This document shows, piece by piece, positions 17,752 to 26,435 of a stretch of DNA of 64,000 nucleotides. Positions within the stretch are counted from its first letter, which is position 1, and each line of letters opens with the position of its first letter. The notes under the pieces are model-generated. The model was given only the letters and a program-made list of their open reading frames with translations. It made no database searches and was not told where the DNA came from. This DNA is from JAKACA01 sp052143575 (lineage in GTDB: Bacteria > Actinomycetota > Acidimicrobiia > Acidimicrobiales > Bog-793), in assembly GCA_052143575.1 (NCBI GenBank), contig JBKQSP010000026.1, positions 1 through 64,000 on the forward strand. Direction: 5' to 3'. Both the position numbers and the translations under genes were made by a program.

Positions 17752-18663
17752 ATGATCAGCGACGCCGCCCAACAGTTCCATGCCGTTCTCGCCGCCCTGC
17801 CCGTGAGCGAGACGCCGCCGCCGATCGAGGACGCCAGGGTGGCGAGCGACGGTTGGGCCATCGCCACCGGCGAGCCCGCCGGCGTCACCTACGAAGCCGT
17901 CGACGCCGGCGGCGTCCCCGCCGAGTGGGCGATCCCGCTGGAAGCGGCCGCTGACGGCGTCCTTCTCTACCTCCACGGCGGCGGCTACTCGATCGGTTCG
18001 ATCGCCTCGCATCGCAAGCTCGTCGGTCACCTCGCCATGGCGTCGGGCGTGCGGGGGCTCTCCCTCGAGTATCGCCTCGCTCCCGAGAACCCGTTCCCGG
18101 CGGCACTCGATGACGCCGTCACCGCCTACGGCTGGCTGTTGCGGGAGGGGCACGAGGCCGGCGGCATCGGCATCGGGGGTGACTCCGCCGGTGGGGGACT
18201 TGCCCTCGCCACGGCCATTGCCGTGCGGGAGCGAGGCCTGCCGGCGCCCGGCGGCCTCGTCCTGTTGTCGCCCTGGACCGATCTCGCCTCGACGGGTGAG
18301 TCGCTCACGAGCAACATCGGGCGGGATCTGCTCTTCCGCCAGCTGCGGGAGGAGGAGGATCCCGGCATCGGCTGGTACGCCGGCGACAACGACGTCAAGA
18401 ACCCCCTCATCTCGCCGCTCTACGCCGACTTCACGGGTTTCCCGCCCTTCATCGTGCACGTCGGCGGCGACGAGCTGCTGCTCGACGACTCGAGGCGCCT
18501 CGCCGAGCGGGCCTCGGCGGCCGGCTGTGACGCCACGATCGAGGTCTGGCCGGAGATGCAGCACGTCTTTCAGATCGCCGCCGGCAACGTGCCCGAGTCG
18601 GACTCGTCGGTCGCCAAGCTCGGCTCCTGGCTCTCGGATCGCCTTCAGGCCAGAAGGACCTGA
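17752..18663 (+). CDS. Alpha/beta hydrolase of the hormone-sensitive lipase family
   Basis: A 303-residue esterase-like protein. HGGGYSIGS is the oxyanion HGGG motif, IGGDSAGGG the nucleophile elbow, HVGGDELLLDDS carries the acid and VWPEMQHVFQ the histidine, so the full HSL-type triad is visible. It probably hydrolyses a small ester or lactone in the cytoplasm, since there is no signal peptide. The stop shares one base with the start of the large cyclase-ATPase gene (TGATG), so the two are translated together. That pairing is unusual and suggests the hydrolase is controlled by, or feeds a signal to, the cyclase protein; this is inference. Confidence 0.9.
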   Translation: MISDAAQQFHAVLAALPVSETPPPIEDARVASDGWAIATGEPAGVTYEAVDAGGVPAEWAIPLEAAADGVLLYLHGGGYSIGSIASHRKLVGHLAMASGVRGLSLEYRLAPENPFPAALDDAVTAYGWLLREGHEAGGIGIGGDSAGGGLALATAIAVRERGLPAPGGLVLLSPWTDLASTGESLTSNIGRDLLFRQLREEEDPGIGWYAGDNDVKNPLISPLYADFTGFPPFIVHVGGDELLLDDSRRLAERASAAGCDATIEVWPEMQHVFQIAAGNVPESDSSVAKLGSWLSDRLQARRT

Positions 18664-21600
18664 TGCGCTGCCCGAACTGTGGGGTCGAGAACCTGCCGGG
18701 TGACAGGTTCTGCCTCGAATGCGGCAAATCGCTAGCGATCGCTTGCCCGAGCTGCGGAATGGCCCTTCCATCGCACGCCAAGTTCTGCAGCCAGTGCGGG
18801 GCGACGCTCTCGGCGGCAGGATCGCCGGCTGCTGGCGGCGTCGCGTCGAGCGCCCCGCTCGCCGCCGTCGTGGCCGCGAGCTCCACGACCGAGCTGCGCC
18901 ATGTCTCGGTGCTGTTCTGCGACCTCGTGGGTTTCACGCCCTTCTCGGAGAAGCGTGACCCGGAGGAGGTGCGCGAGGTCCTCTCGGGCTACTTCGAGCT
19001 CGCCCGGTCGATCGTCGGTCGCTACGGCGGTGTCGTGCAGAAGTTCATCGGCGACGCCGTCATGGCCGTCTGGGGGGCGCCGGTGGCACAGGAGGACGAT
19101 GCCGAGCGGGCCGTGCGGGCCGGGCTCGAGCTCGCCTCGGCTGTCGCCGCCTATGGATCTGCCCACGGCACCCAACTGCAGGCCCGCGTCGGCATCGTCA
19201 CGGGGGAGGCCGCCACGACCGAGACGGCCGAAGAAGGCCTCGTCATCGGCGACCGCGTGAACACGGCCGCCCGCATCCAATCGGCCGCCCCGCCCGGCTG
19301 TTGCTACGTCGACGAGACGACCCGCTCGGCCACGGCGGCGGCGATCGCCTACGCCGATGCCGGTGAGCACGAGCTGAAGGGAAAGGCCGCCCCGGTCCAC
19401 CTGTTCCAGGCGACGCGGGTCGTGGCCACCGTGGCCGGCTCACAGCGCTCCGGCGTCATCGAAGCGCCCTTCATCGGCCGGGACCGCGAGCTCCATCTCG
19501 TGAAGGAGCTTTTCCACGGCTCCGCGGAGCGCCAGTCGGCCCGCATGGTCCTCGTCTCCGGCGTCGCCGGCATCGGCAAGTCCCGCCTTGCCTGGGAGTT
19601 CTTCAAGTACATCGACGGCCTCGCGGGGGACGTCCTCTGGCATGCCGGCAGGTGCCTCTCCTATGGGGAGGGCGTCAGCTACTGGGCTCTCTCCGAGATG
19701 GTGAGGGCACGACTGCAGATCAGCGAGGAGGACCCGCAGGAGGTCGTAGCCGAGCGACTCAGGACGGGTCTCGAGCGCTGGATCGGCGACCCCGCCGACC
19801 GTGCGTTCATCTCGCCGCGGCTCGGCCAGCTCCTCGGTCTTCCCGCCCCGCAGGTGCTGGCGCGAGAGGAGCTGTTTGCCGGCTGGCGCCTCTTCTTCGA
19901 GCGTCTTGCCGAGTATCTCCCGGTCGTCATGGTCGTCGAGGACCTGCAGTGGGCAGACGCAGGCCTCGTCGAGTTCTTGGACCATCTGCTCGAATGGTCC
20001 GGAGACCACGCCCTCTACCTGCTTGTCCTGTCTCGTCCGGAGGGCACCGAGCGACGCGGCCTCGGGCTCTCGCGAAGGTCGGTCACCACTCTCGCCCTCG
20101 ACCCCCTCTCCGATGAGCTGATCGGCCAACTGCTCGACGGCCTCGTGGTGGGGCTGCCAGAGGCCGCCCGGGCGCGCATTGTCGAGCGGGCCGAGGGCAT
20201 CCCTCTCTACGCCATCGAAACGGTGCGCGGCCTGCTCGACAAGGGTGTCCTCGACAAGGGTGAGGATGACGCCCTCCATCTCGTCGGCGAGCTCGGCACG
20301 CTGGAGATTCCCCCTGGCCTCACGGCGCTCATCGCCTCTCGGCTCGATGCCCTCTCGCCCGACGAGCGACGCCTCGTGAAGGAATGCTCGGTGCTCGGAG
20401 GCGGCTTCCCCCGCCAAGCGATCGAGGCGCTGTCCGATATGGAGGCGCCGCTCGTCGACGAGCTCCTCAGTTCGCTCGTGCGCAAAGAGGTCCTCACGGT
20501 CCGGGCTGACAAGCTCTCGCCCGAGCGTGGCCAATATGGCTTCACGCAGTCTTTGATCCGCTCCGTCGCCTACGACACGCTGACTCGCGCAGAGCGCAAG
20601 GCCCGTCACCTGCGTACCGCAGAGCACTTGCAGGCGGCATTCCCCGATGAGGGCGCCGAGGTGGCCGAGGTCATCGGTGCTCACCTGTATGACGCCTATG
20701 TCGCGGCAGCCGATGACCCAGACGCCCAAGACTTGCGGGCGAGGGCCTGCAAGGCGTATTCGATCGCCGGCGAGCGGGCCGAGTCGGTCGGTGCGCCCGA
20801 GGGCGCCGAGGCTGCCTACTTGCGGGCCGCCGAGCTCAGCTCCGACGGTGAGGAGCAGGCGAGCCTGAATGAGCAGGCGGGGCGCATGGCTCATGCGTCC
20901 AGCTGGTACGAGCGAGCCATCGGACACTTCGAGCGGGCGATCGCCCAGAGCGTCGCTGTCGGAAATGTCGTCGGCGCCGCCCGCATCACCGCCTGGCTCG
21001 GGACATCCCTCGACCTCGCCGGCCGAGGTGAGCAGGCGATCACCAGAATCCGCCAGGCGCTCGCCTCCCTCGAGGGCAGGGCTGCCCCACCAGATGTGCT
21101 GGCGGAGCTGCAGTCGAGGCTCGGCGGCACCCTGCTCCTCTCCGGTCACTCGGAGGAGGCCGCCGCGGTGATCGAGGAGGCCCTCACCCTCGCCCAGCAC
21201 TACGAGCTGCCCGACCAGCTCGCTCGCAGCCTGAATGTCCGAGGCATGTTCCTCGTCGTCTCCGGGCGTGCCGAGGAGGCTCGCCTCAACTACGAGGGCT
21301 TTCTCGCAGTCTCCCGGCGATACGGCAACACCCGGGGCGAGATGGGGGCGGAGAACAACCTCGCTGATCTCTGCATGATCCACGACCTTCCCGGCGCCGA
21401 GGAGCACGGCGAGGCGGCGCTCACGCTCGCTCGCCGGCGGGGAGACCGGGGTGCCGAAGACGGTTCCGCCAGCAATCTGATGTACATCCTGATGATGGCG
21501 GGGCGCCTCGACGAGGCGTTCCGTCTCGGGTCGGAGCTGTTGCACGCGGGCGGAGACGAACGTCCCGGGGCCGCGGAGACGAACTTCCGTCTCGCCTGTC

Positions 21601-22238
21601 TGCAAACGCTCCGCGGTGGGTCGGAGGAAGCGCGGGTACACCTCGCGGTGTGTCGGGGCTGGGCGGACAGTGATGACGTCCAGCACCGAGCCATGTACTC
21701 CGCCGCCGAAGCGGCCGTCTGCCTCGCCGGCGCCGACAGCCGAGGCGCCCTCGAGAGCGCTCGTCGCGCCATTGAAGGTGTGGGGGGCCGAGGGTGGCCC
21801 GTGGCTCACGAAGCGGTCCGTTTCGCCTTCCCAGTCGCCGTCGAGGCGGCGGTCGACCTCGGCGAGCTCGAGGAGGCCGATCGGCTCATCGAGCTTCTGG
21901 CGGTTCGTCCCAGGGGTGAGGTTCCACCGTACCTGCGGGCACAGATCACGCGTTCGAGGGCATTGGTGGCGAGTTCCCGAGGTGAGATGGAGGCCGTGGA
22001 GGAGGAGCTCTCAGCTGCCGAAACCGCCTTCGCCGAGCTCGGCTATCCGTATTGGGTCGCCCGCGCGCAGCTCGACCGGGCAGAGTGGCTCGCCCGCCAG
22101 GGCAGAGTCGACGAGTCGGCGTCGCTGGCTGCCAGGGCCACGACCACCTTTGAGACGATCGGGGCGCCGCCGATGCTCCTTCGCGCCAGCATCCTCGCCC
22201 AGCCGGACCTCAGCCGGTCGGGTCAAGGCAACCCATAA
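18663..22238 (+). CDS. Class III adenylate/guanylate cyclase with zinc ribbons, AAA-type ATPase and TPR repeats
   Basis: A 1191-residue multidomain signalling protein. Two zinc ribbons are marked by CxxC pairs at C3/C6, C17/C20, C28/C31 and C42/C45. A class III cyclase domain (about 80-240) has metal aspartates D87 (FCDLVGFT) and D131 (KFIGDAVMA) plus the N200/R204 pair (RVNTAAR), so it looks catalytically complete. K127 in QKF suggests ATP as substrate. An ATPase follows with Walker A VAGIGKS (about 301-307) and Walker B VVEDLQWAD (about 420), then TPR-like helical repeats to the end. There are no membrane segments. This architecture is common in actinobacteria and is thought to sense signals through the ATPase/TPR half. 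The partner hydrolase gene overlaps its start. Confidence 0.92.
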   Translation: MRCPNCGVENLPGDRFCLECGKSLAIACPSCGMALPSHAKFCSQCGATLSAAGSPAAGGVASSAPLAAVVAASSTTELRHVSVLFCDLVGFTPFSEKRDPEEVREVLSGYFELARSIVGRYGGVVQKFIGDAVMAVWGAPVAQEDDAERAVRAGLELASAVAAYGSAHGTQLQARVGIVTGEAATTETAEEGLVIGDRVNTAARIQSAAPPGCCYVDETTRSATAAAIAYADAGEHELKGKAAPVHLFQATRVVATVAGSQRSGVIEAPFIGRDRELHLVKELFHGSAERQSARMVLVSGVAGIGKSRLAWEFFKYIDGLAGDVLWHAGRCLSYGEGVSYWALSEMVRARLQISEEDPQEVVAERLRTGLERWIGDPADRAFISPRLGQLLGLPAPQVLAREELFAGWRLFFERLAEYLPVVMVVEDLQWADAGLVEFLDHLLEWSGDHALYLLVLSRPEGTERRGLGLSRRSVTTLALDPLSDELIGQLLDGLVVGLPEAARARIVERAEGIPLYAIETVRGLLDKGVLDKGEDDALHLVGELGTLEIPPGLTALIASRLDALSPDERRLVKECSVLGGGFPRQAIEALSDMEAPLVDELLSSLVRKEVLTVRADKLSPERGQYGFTQSLIRSVAYDTLTRAERKARHLRTAEHLQAAFPDEGAEVAEVIGAHLYDAYVAAADDPDAQDLRARACKAYSIAGERAESVGAPEGAEAAYLRAAELSSDGEEQASLNEQAGRMAHASSWYERAIGHFERAIAQSVAVGNVVGAARITAWLGTSLDLAGRGEQAITRIRQALASLEGRAAPPDVLAELQSRLGGTLLLSGHSEEAAAVIEEALTLAQHYELPDQLARSLNVRGMFLVVSGRAEEARLNYEGFLAVSRRYGNTRGEMGAENNLADLCMIHDLPGAEEHGEAALTLARRRGDRGAEDGSASNLMYILMMAGRLDEAFRLGSELLHAGGDERPGAAETNFRLACLQTLRGGSEEARVHLAVCRGWADSDDVQHRAMYSAAEAAVCLAGADSRGALESARRAIEGVGGRGWPVAHEAVRFAFPVAVEAAVDLGELEEADRLIELLAVRPRGEVPPYLRAQITRSRALVASSRGEMEAVEEELSAAETAFAELGYPYWVARAQLDRAEWLARQGRVDESASLAARATTTFETIGAPPMLLRASILAQPDLSRSGQGNP

Positions 22239-22245
22239 CCCGCTC

Positions 22246-22282
22246 AGCTCGGCTGTCCGTAATGGACAGCCCGAACCGAGCT
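22246..22282. terminator. Strong two-part hairpin after the cyclase gene
   Basis: An inner stem GGCTGTCC (22251-22258) pairs with GGACAGCC (22264-22271) around the loop GTAAT. An outer AGCTCGG (22246-22252) can pair with CCGAGCT (22276-22282). It lies 8 bp after the cyclase stop and before the convergent agmatinase gene. There is no T run. Confidence 0.6.
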
Positions 22283-22336
22283 CGAGCGAACCAGGCCGCT
22301 GGCCGAGCCGCCCGTCGTTGACGGCGTTTGAGGGCG

Positions 22337-23392
22337 TCAGCGCTTGGGCTTGAGTACCCGGGAGGTGGCCCCCCGGCGCACGGCGAGGCCGGCGAGCACT
22401 TCGAGCACGCAGCGGTGCGCATTGTTGATGGTCGTCTCCGCCCAGTCATAGGCGGGGGCGACTTCGACGACGTCCATGGCGACGAGGGGGGTTTCGAGGG
22501 CGAGCTTGCGAACGGCACGCAGCAGGTCGGCCGGATTGAGCCCTCCTGGCTCGGGTGTGCCCGTGCCCGGCGCGAAACCCGGGTCGAGCACGTCGATGTC
22601 CAATGACAGGTAGATGCCGTCGGTGTCCTCGAGTGCCTCGGCGACGGCGTCCTCCATCACGGCCGGCAGCCCGCGCTCCCAGACCTCCTGCATGAGGTGC
22701 CAGCGCATGCCCTGTTGCTGCATCCACTCGAAGACGTCCTCGGGCGGCCAGTAGCCGCGCAGGCCGATCTGCACGAAATTGCGCCCCGGCACGGCGCCCG
22801 ATTCGATGAGGCGGCGCATCGGCGTGCCGTGGCTGGCGAGGTTGCCGTCGATGATGTCGGCTGTGTCGGCGTGGGCGTCGAAATGCACGATGCCGATGCG
22901 CCCCCAGCCCTTCGCCTCCGCCACGGCGGTGGCCGCCGGCCAGGTGATCGAGTGGTCGCCTCCGAGGATGATCGGCACGATGCCGCGGCCGGCGATCTCA
23001 CCGACACGCTGGCGGATGTTGGCGTGGGACGCTTCGGTCATGCCGTGCGGGCAGTGGGCGTCGCCGTAGTCGACGACCTCCAGGTTCTCGAAAATCTCGA
23101 TCCCGAGGTCGAGGTGGTAGGTGCTCGGGCCATAGGCGAGCGCCCGCAGTGCCCGCGGGCCGAAGCGCGCCCCGGGGCGGTTCGTCGTCGAGTCGTCCCA
23201 GGGGGCGCCCACGACGGCAACGTCCGGCTGCCAGCGGTCGAGCTCCTCCGGCTCGGTGAGCAATGGGCGCTGGGCAAAGGTGGCGGGGCCGGCGTAGGAG
23301 GGGCCGCTCAGCTGTCGCTGCATGCCGGGCGGCAGGGTGCGGTCGGGCGGGGCAGGTGTCAGGTCGTCGCTCACCGTGGTCGTTGCTAGCAC
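22337..23392 (-). CDS. Ureohydrolase (agmatinase/arginase family)
   Basis: A 351-residue manganese ureohydrolase. All metal ligands are visible: GGDHS (H147), FDAHAD (D172, H174, D176) and SLDIDVLDPG (D265, D267). The family hydrolyses the guanidino group of agmatine, arginine or guanidino-acids to urea. APGTGTPEPGGL is of the agmatinase/guanidinobutyrase type rather than classical arginase, but the exact substrate cannot be fixed. The start is GTG 23392; a second GTG at 23374 is equally acceptable. It stands alone between convergent and divergent neighbours, so no operon context helps. A link with the arginine genes 35 kb away is possible but unsupported. Confidence 0.87.
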   Translation of the reverse strand: MLATTTVSDDLTPAPPDRTLPPGMQRQLSGPSYAGPATFAQRPLLTEPEELDRWQPDVAVVGAPWDDSTTNRPGARFGPRALRALAYGPSTYHLDLGIEIFENLEVVDYGDAHCPHGMTEASHANIRQRVGEIAGRGIVPIILGGDHSITWPAATAVAEAKGWGRIGIVHFDAHADTADIIDGNLASHGTPMRRLIESGAVPGRNFVQIGLRGYWPPEDVFEWMQQQGMRWHLMQEVWERGLPAVMEDAVAEALEDTDGIYLSLDIDVLDPGFAPGTGTPEPGGLNPADLLRAVRKLALETPLVAMDVVEVAPAYDWAETTINNAHRCVLEVLAGLAVRRGATSRVLKPKR

Positions 23393-23523
23393 ACCGAAGC
23401 CGGCCGTCGCCGCGTGCGCTGCCGCCGGCCCGTCGGGCCGGCGAGCCGGTGGGAGAGCGCCAGTGGGGTGCCGGTGGCAGCCCGACAGGACGTCCCGGAT
23501 CCGGTGCGAGGTAGCCTACGCCC

Positions 23524-24675
23524 ATGCCGGAGGCCTACATCGTCGAAGCGGTCCGCACTCCCGTCGGCAAGCGCGGGGGTGGGTTGTCCTCGGTTCACCC
23601 CGCCGATCTCGGGGCGCACGCCCTCTCGGCTCTTGTGGAGCGCAGCGGCATCGATCCGGCGGCCGTCGAGGACGTCGTGTTCGGCTGCCTCGACACCATC
23701 GGCGGCCAGGCGGGAGACATCGCCAGGACGTGCTGGCTGGCGGCCGGGCTGCCGCAGCACGTGCCGGGCACCACGGTCGACCGGCAGTGCGGTTCGTCGC
23801 AGCAGGCGGTGCACTTTGCCGCCCAGGCCGTCATGGCGGGCGTGCAGGACGTCGTTATCGCCGGCGGTGTGCAGCAGATGTCACAGATCCCGATTGGCTC
23901 TGCGATGGTCGTCGGCCAGCAGTTCGGGTACGAAGATCCCTTCACGGGCTCGACGGGCTGGCTGAAGCGGTACGGGGATCAGGAGATCAGCCAGTTTCGC
24001 AGTGCCGAGCTGATCGCCGAGCGGTGGGACATCTCCCGCGACGAGATGGAGGCCTTCGCCGTCGAGTCGCACACGCGAGCGCTCACGGCACAGGCCGAGG
24101 GCCGTTTCGACCGGGAGATCGTCGCCTACAACGGCTGCGCCACCGACGAGGGTCCGCGCGAGCCGAACTGGGAGAAGATGCGCTCCCTGCCGGCGCTGCG
24201 CGTCGACGGCCGCGTGACCGCCGCCATGGCCTCGCAGATCTCTGATGCCGCCGCCGCCATGTTGATCGTGAGCGAGTCAGCCCTCTCGAGCCACGGGCTC
24301 ACGCCGCGGGCGCGCATCCATCACATGAGCGTGCGTGCCGACGACCCCGTCCTCATGCTGACGGCGCCCATCCCCGCCACGGCGCACGCCTTGCAGCGCA
24401 CGGGCCTCACCCTCGACGACATCGACCTCGTCGAGATCAACGAGGCCTTCGCCCCCGTCGTGCTGGCCTGGCAGAAGGAGACGGGCGCCGACCTTGCCAA
24501 GGTCAACGTCAACGGCGGCGCCATCGCCCTCGGCCACCCGCTCGGTGCCACGGGCGTGCGGTTGATGACGACGCTGTTGAACGAGCTCGAGCGCACCGGC
24601 GGGCGCTACGGGCTGCAGACCATGTGCGAGGGCGGCGGTCAGGCGAACGTCACCATCATCGAGCGCCTCGGCTAG
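23524..24675 (+). CDS. fadA6: FadA6-type acetyl-CoA acyltransferase (steroid ring thiolase)
   Basis: A 383-residue thiolase. The active cysteine is C89 in DRQCGSSQQA, the late histidine is in ALGHPLGATG (about H338), and the second cysteine is in TMCEGGGQAN (about C368). The start EAYIVEAVRTPVGKRGGGLS, the segment WLKRYGDQEISQFRSAELIAE and RIHHMSVRADDPV resemble mycobacterial FadA6 (Rv3556c), the thiolase acting late in HIP catabolism. Relative to my recollection of that protein a short loop before DEGPRE is missing. The agmatinase gene diverges upstream. Placing it in the HIP pathway is supported by ipdC about 0.6 kb downstream. Confidence 0.88.
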   Translation: MPEAYIVEAVRTPVGKRGGGLSSVHPADLGAHALSALVERSGIDPAAVEDVVFGCLDTIGGQAGDIARTCWLAAGLPQHVPGTTVDRQCGSSQQAVHFAAQAVMAGVQDVVIAGGVQQMSQIPIGSAMVVGQQFGYEDPFTGSTGWLKRYGDQEISQFRSAELIAERWDISRDEMEAFAVESHTRALTAQAEGRFDREIVAYNGCATDEGPREPNWEKMRSLPALRVDGRVTAAMASQISDAAAAMLIVSESALSSHGLTPRARIHHMSVRADDPVLMLTAPIPATAHALQRTGLTLDDIDLVEINEAFAPVVLAWQKETGADLAKVNVNGGAIALGHPLGATGVRLMTTLLNELERTGGRYGLQTMCEGGGQANVTIIERLG

Positions 24676-24681
24676 CCACGG

Positions 24682-24701
24682 TCGCCGGCCGGCGCCGGCG
24701 A
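24682..24701. terminator. Short GC hairpin between convergent fadA6 and maoC-like genes
   Basis: TCGCCGG at 24682-24688 and CCGGCGA at 24695-24701 form a 7-bp stem around CCGGCG, just after the fadA6 stop. No T tract; called terminator-like because of its place between convergent genes. Confidence 0.4.
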
Positions 24702-24753
24702 GGTCCCAGGCTCGGCGACAGCGGCCCCGGCGACGGCCGCCCCGGCTGGTGGC

Positions 24754-25212
24754 TCAGGCGAGGTAGCGGGAGATGGACTCCACGACGCAGGCGGGCTTCT
24801 CGTTGCCCTCGACTTCGATCGTGACGAGCGTCGTCATCTGCACGCCGCCGGCGACGTCGTCGACCGACTGGATCTGCCCGTGGGCTCGCACACGCGAGCC
24901 GACGGGGACGGGGGCGGGGAATCGTACGCGGTTCGCCCCGTAGTTGATGCCCATCGAGATACCGCTCACGCGGATCACCTGCGGGAGCAGGTAGGAGACG
25001 AGCGAGAGCGTGAGAAACCCATGGGCGATCGTCGTGCCGAAAGGCCCTGCGCCCGCCCGCTCCGGGTCGACGTGGATCCACTGGTGGTCGCCGGTTGCCT
25101 CCGCGAACAAGTCGATCTGGCGCTGGGTGATCTCGTGCCACTCACTCGGACCGAGCGCCGTGCCCACGGCGCCGCGCAACTGGTCGAGCCCTTCGAAGAC
25201 GGTCGGTTCCAT
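24754..25212 (-). CDS. MaoC-like (R)-specific enoyl-CoA hydratase, HtdZ (Rv0130) type
   Basis: A 152-residue hot-dog-fold hydratase. The hydratase-2 motif is intact: ATGDHQWIHVDPERA with the catalytic pair D42 and H47, followed by GPFGTTIAHGFLTLSL. INYGANRVRFPAPVPVGSRV and the ending KPACVVESISRYLA match the single-domain actinobacterial group represented by Mycobacterium HtdZ. It hydrates trans-2-enoyl-CoA to (3R)-hydroxyacyl-CoA, which would suit the MFE2-type SDR in this region. It is divergent from ipdC with a 49-bp gap. The substrate in this organism is not known. Confidence 0.88.
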   Translation of the reverse strand: MEPTVFEGLDQLRGAVGTALGPSEWHEITQRQIDLFAEATGDHQWIHVDPERAGAGPFGTTIAHGFLTLSLVSYLLPQVIRVSGISMGINYGANRVRFPAPVPVGSRVRAHGQIQSVDDVAGGVQMTTLVTIEVEGNEKPACVVESISRYLA

Positions 25213-25261
25213 GGCGTGATCGTAGGCGGGGCCGCCGGCCGCCCGCTGGGTACGCTGCGCC

Positions 25262-26353
25262 GTGCCCGCCGGTCGATCTGCCCCATCCGATCATCCCTCG
25301 CATGGCGCCCTGCGAACGCCGATCTGCGATCTGTTCGGCATTGAGGTGCCGATCGTGCAGACCGGCATGGGCTGGGTGGCCGGCCCACGTCTCGTCTCGG
25401 CGACGGCGGCGGCCGGCGCCCTCGGGATCCTGGCCTCCGCCACCATGAGCCTCGAGGGCCTGCGGGAGGCCATCGCCGAGGTGAAGCGTCGCACGGACCG
25501 TCCCTTCGGGGTCAACCTTCGATCCGATCATGACGAGATCGACCGGTTCGTGGATCTGCTCCTTGCCGAGAAGGTCGCCGTCGCCAGCTTTGCCCAGGCG
25601 CCCAACGAACGCCTCGTCAAGCGCCTGCGAGACGGCGGCGTGAAGACCATGCCGACGATCGCCGCCCTCCGCCACGCCGAGAAGGTCGTCGCCTGGGGCG
25701 TGGACGCCGTCATTGCCCAGGGCCATGAGGGCGGTGGTCATACCGGTGAGGTGCCCACCAGCCTGCTCCTCCCGCTCGTGACGGCGGCGGTCGGCGTCCC
25801 GGTGGTGGGGGCGGGGGGTTTCTTCGACGGGCGTGGCCTCGTGGCGGCGCTCGCCTTCGGTGCCGCCGGCGTGGCGATGGGGACGCGTTTCCTGCTGACG
25901 AAGGAAAGCACCGTGCCCGACGCCGTGAAGGCGCGTTACATCGAGGCCGGCCTGAGGGACACGGTCGTGACGCGAGCCGTCGACGGCTACCCGCAGCGGG
26001 TGCTGCGCACCGAGATGGTCGACCGGCTGGAGCGGTCGCTTCCCGGCGTCAGACTCGCCCGGGCGTCCGCCAATGCCGTGCGGCTCCGGCGGTTGACCTC
26101 GACTGGGCTGCCGGCGCTCGTGCGTGAGGGGCTCGCCATGAAGCGCCACAGCGAGCTCAGCTGGGCGCAGACGGCCATGGCGGCCAACGCCCCCCTGCTC
26201 ACGAAGGCGGCACTCGTCGAGGGGCGCCTCGAGGCCGGCATCCTGCCAACGGGGCAGGTGGCCGGCTTGATCGACGAGCTCCCGAGCGTCGCCCAGCTCA
26301 TCGAGCGGATCATGGCCGAAGCCGGTGAGACCCTGGACCGCCTCACGAGCTGA
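25262..26353 (+). CDS. ipdC: IpdC-type flavin-dependent nitronate-monooxygenase-family oxidoreductase
   Basis: A 363-residue TIM-barrel FMN protein. PIVQTGMGWVAGPRLVSATA, GGLGILASATM-like GALGILASATMSLEGL, QGHEGGGHTGEVPTSLLLP and GAGGFFDGRGLVAALAFGAAG place it in the nitronate monooxygenase family and, more specifically, near mycobacterial IpdC (Rv3553). IpdC is needed in HIP-CoA breakdown, where it introduces a double bond rather than oxidising nitronates. The start is uncertain: GTG 25262 gives about 20 residues before the conserved LRTPICDLFGIE. It is next to the divergent hydratase and follows fadA6, completing the recognisable HIP set in this window. Confidence 0.87.
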   Translation: MPAGRSAPSDHPSHGALRTPICDLFGIEVPIVQTGMGWVAGPRLVSATAAAGALGILASATMSLEGLREAIAEVKRRTDRPFGVNLRSDHDEIDRFVDLLLAEKVAVASFAQAPNERLVKRLRDGGVKTMPTIAALRHAEKVVAWGVDAVIAQGHEGGGHTGEVPTSLLLPLVTAAVGVPVVGAGGFFDGRGLVAALAFGAAGVAMGTRFLLTKESTVPDAVKARYIEAGLRDTVVTRAVDGYPQRVLRTEMVDRLERSLPGVRLARASANAVRLRRLTSTGLPALVREGLAMKRHSELSWAQTAMAANAPLLTKAALVEGRLEAGILPTGQVAGLIDELPSVAQLIERIMAEAGETLDRLTS

Positions 26354-26422
26354 GACCAGTCACAGGAGTGCAGAGGGCTGGCAGTACACTGCGCGGCGTT
26401 TCCGGTCCCGACACGAGGATTC

Positions 26423-26430
26423 GGGGAGGG
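26423..26430 (+). promoter_or_regulatory. Ribosome binding site deciding a TTG start
   Basis: GGGGAGGG lies 5 nt before TTG 26436. The upstream in-frame codons overlap ipdC and show no family similarity, so this site fixes the start of the acyltransferase. Confidence 0.65.
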
Positions 26431-26435
26431 CTTTT

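Noticed and set aside
19440..21809. A 789-residue minus-strand ORF antisense to the cyclase-ATPase gene
   Set aside because: It mirrors the codon pattern of the plus-strand gene, has no domain, and the plus strand has a full set of motifs.
22337..23392. Naming the ureohydrolase speB or rocF
   Set aside because: Metal ligands are clear but nothing visible separates agmatinase from guanidinobutyrase or related enzymes.
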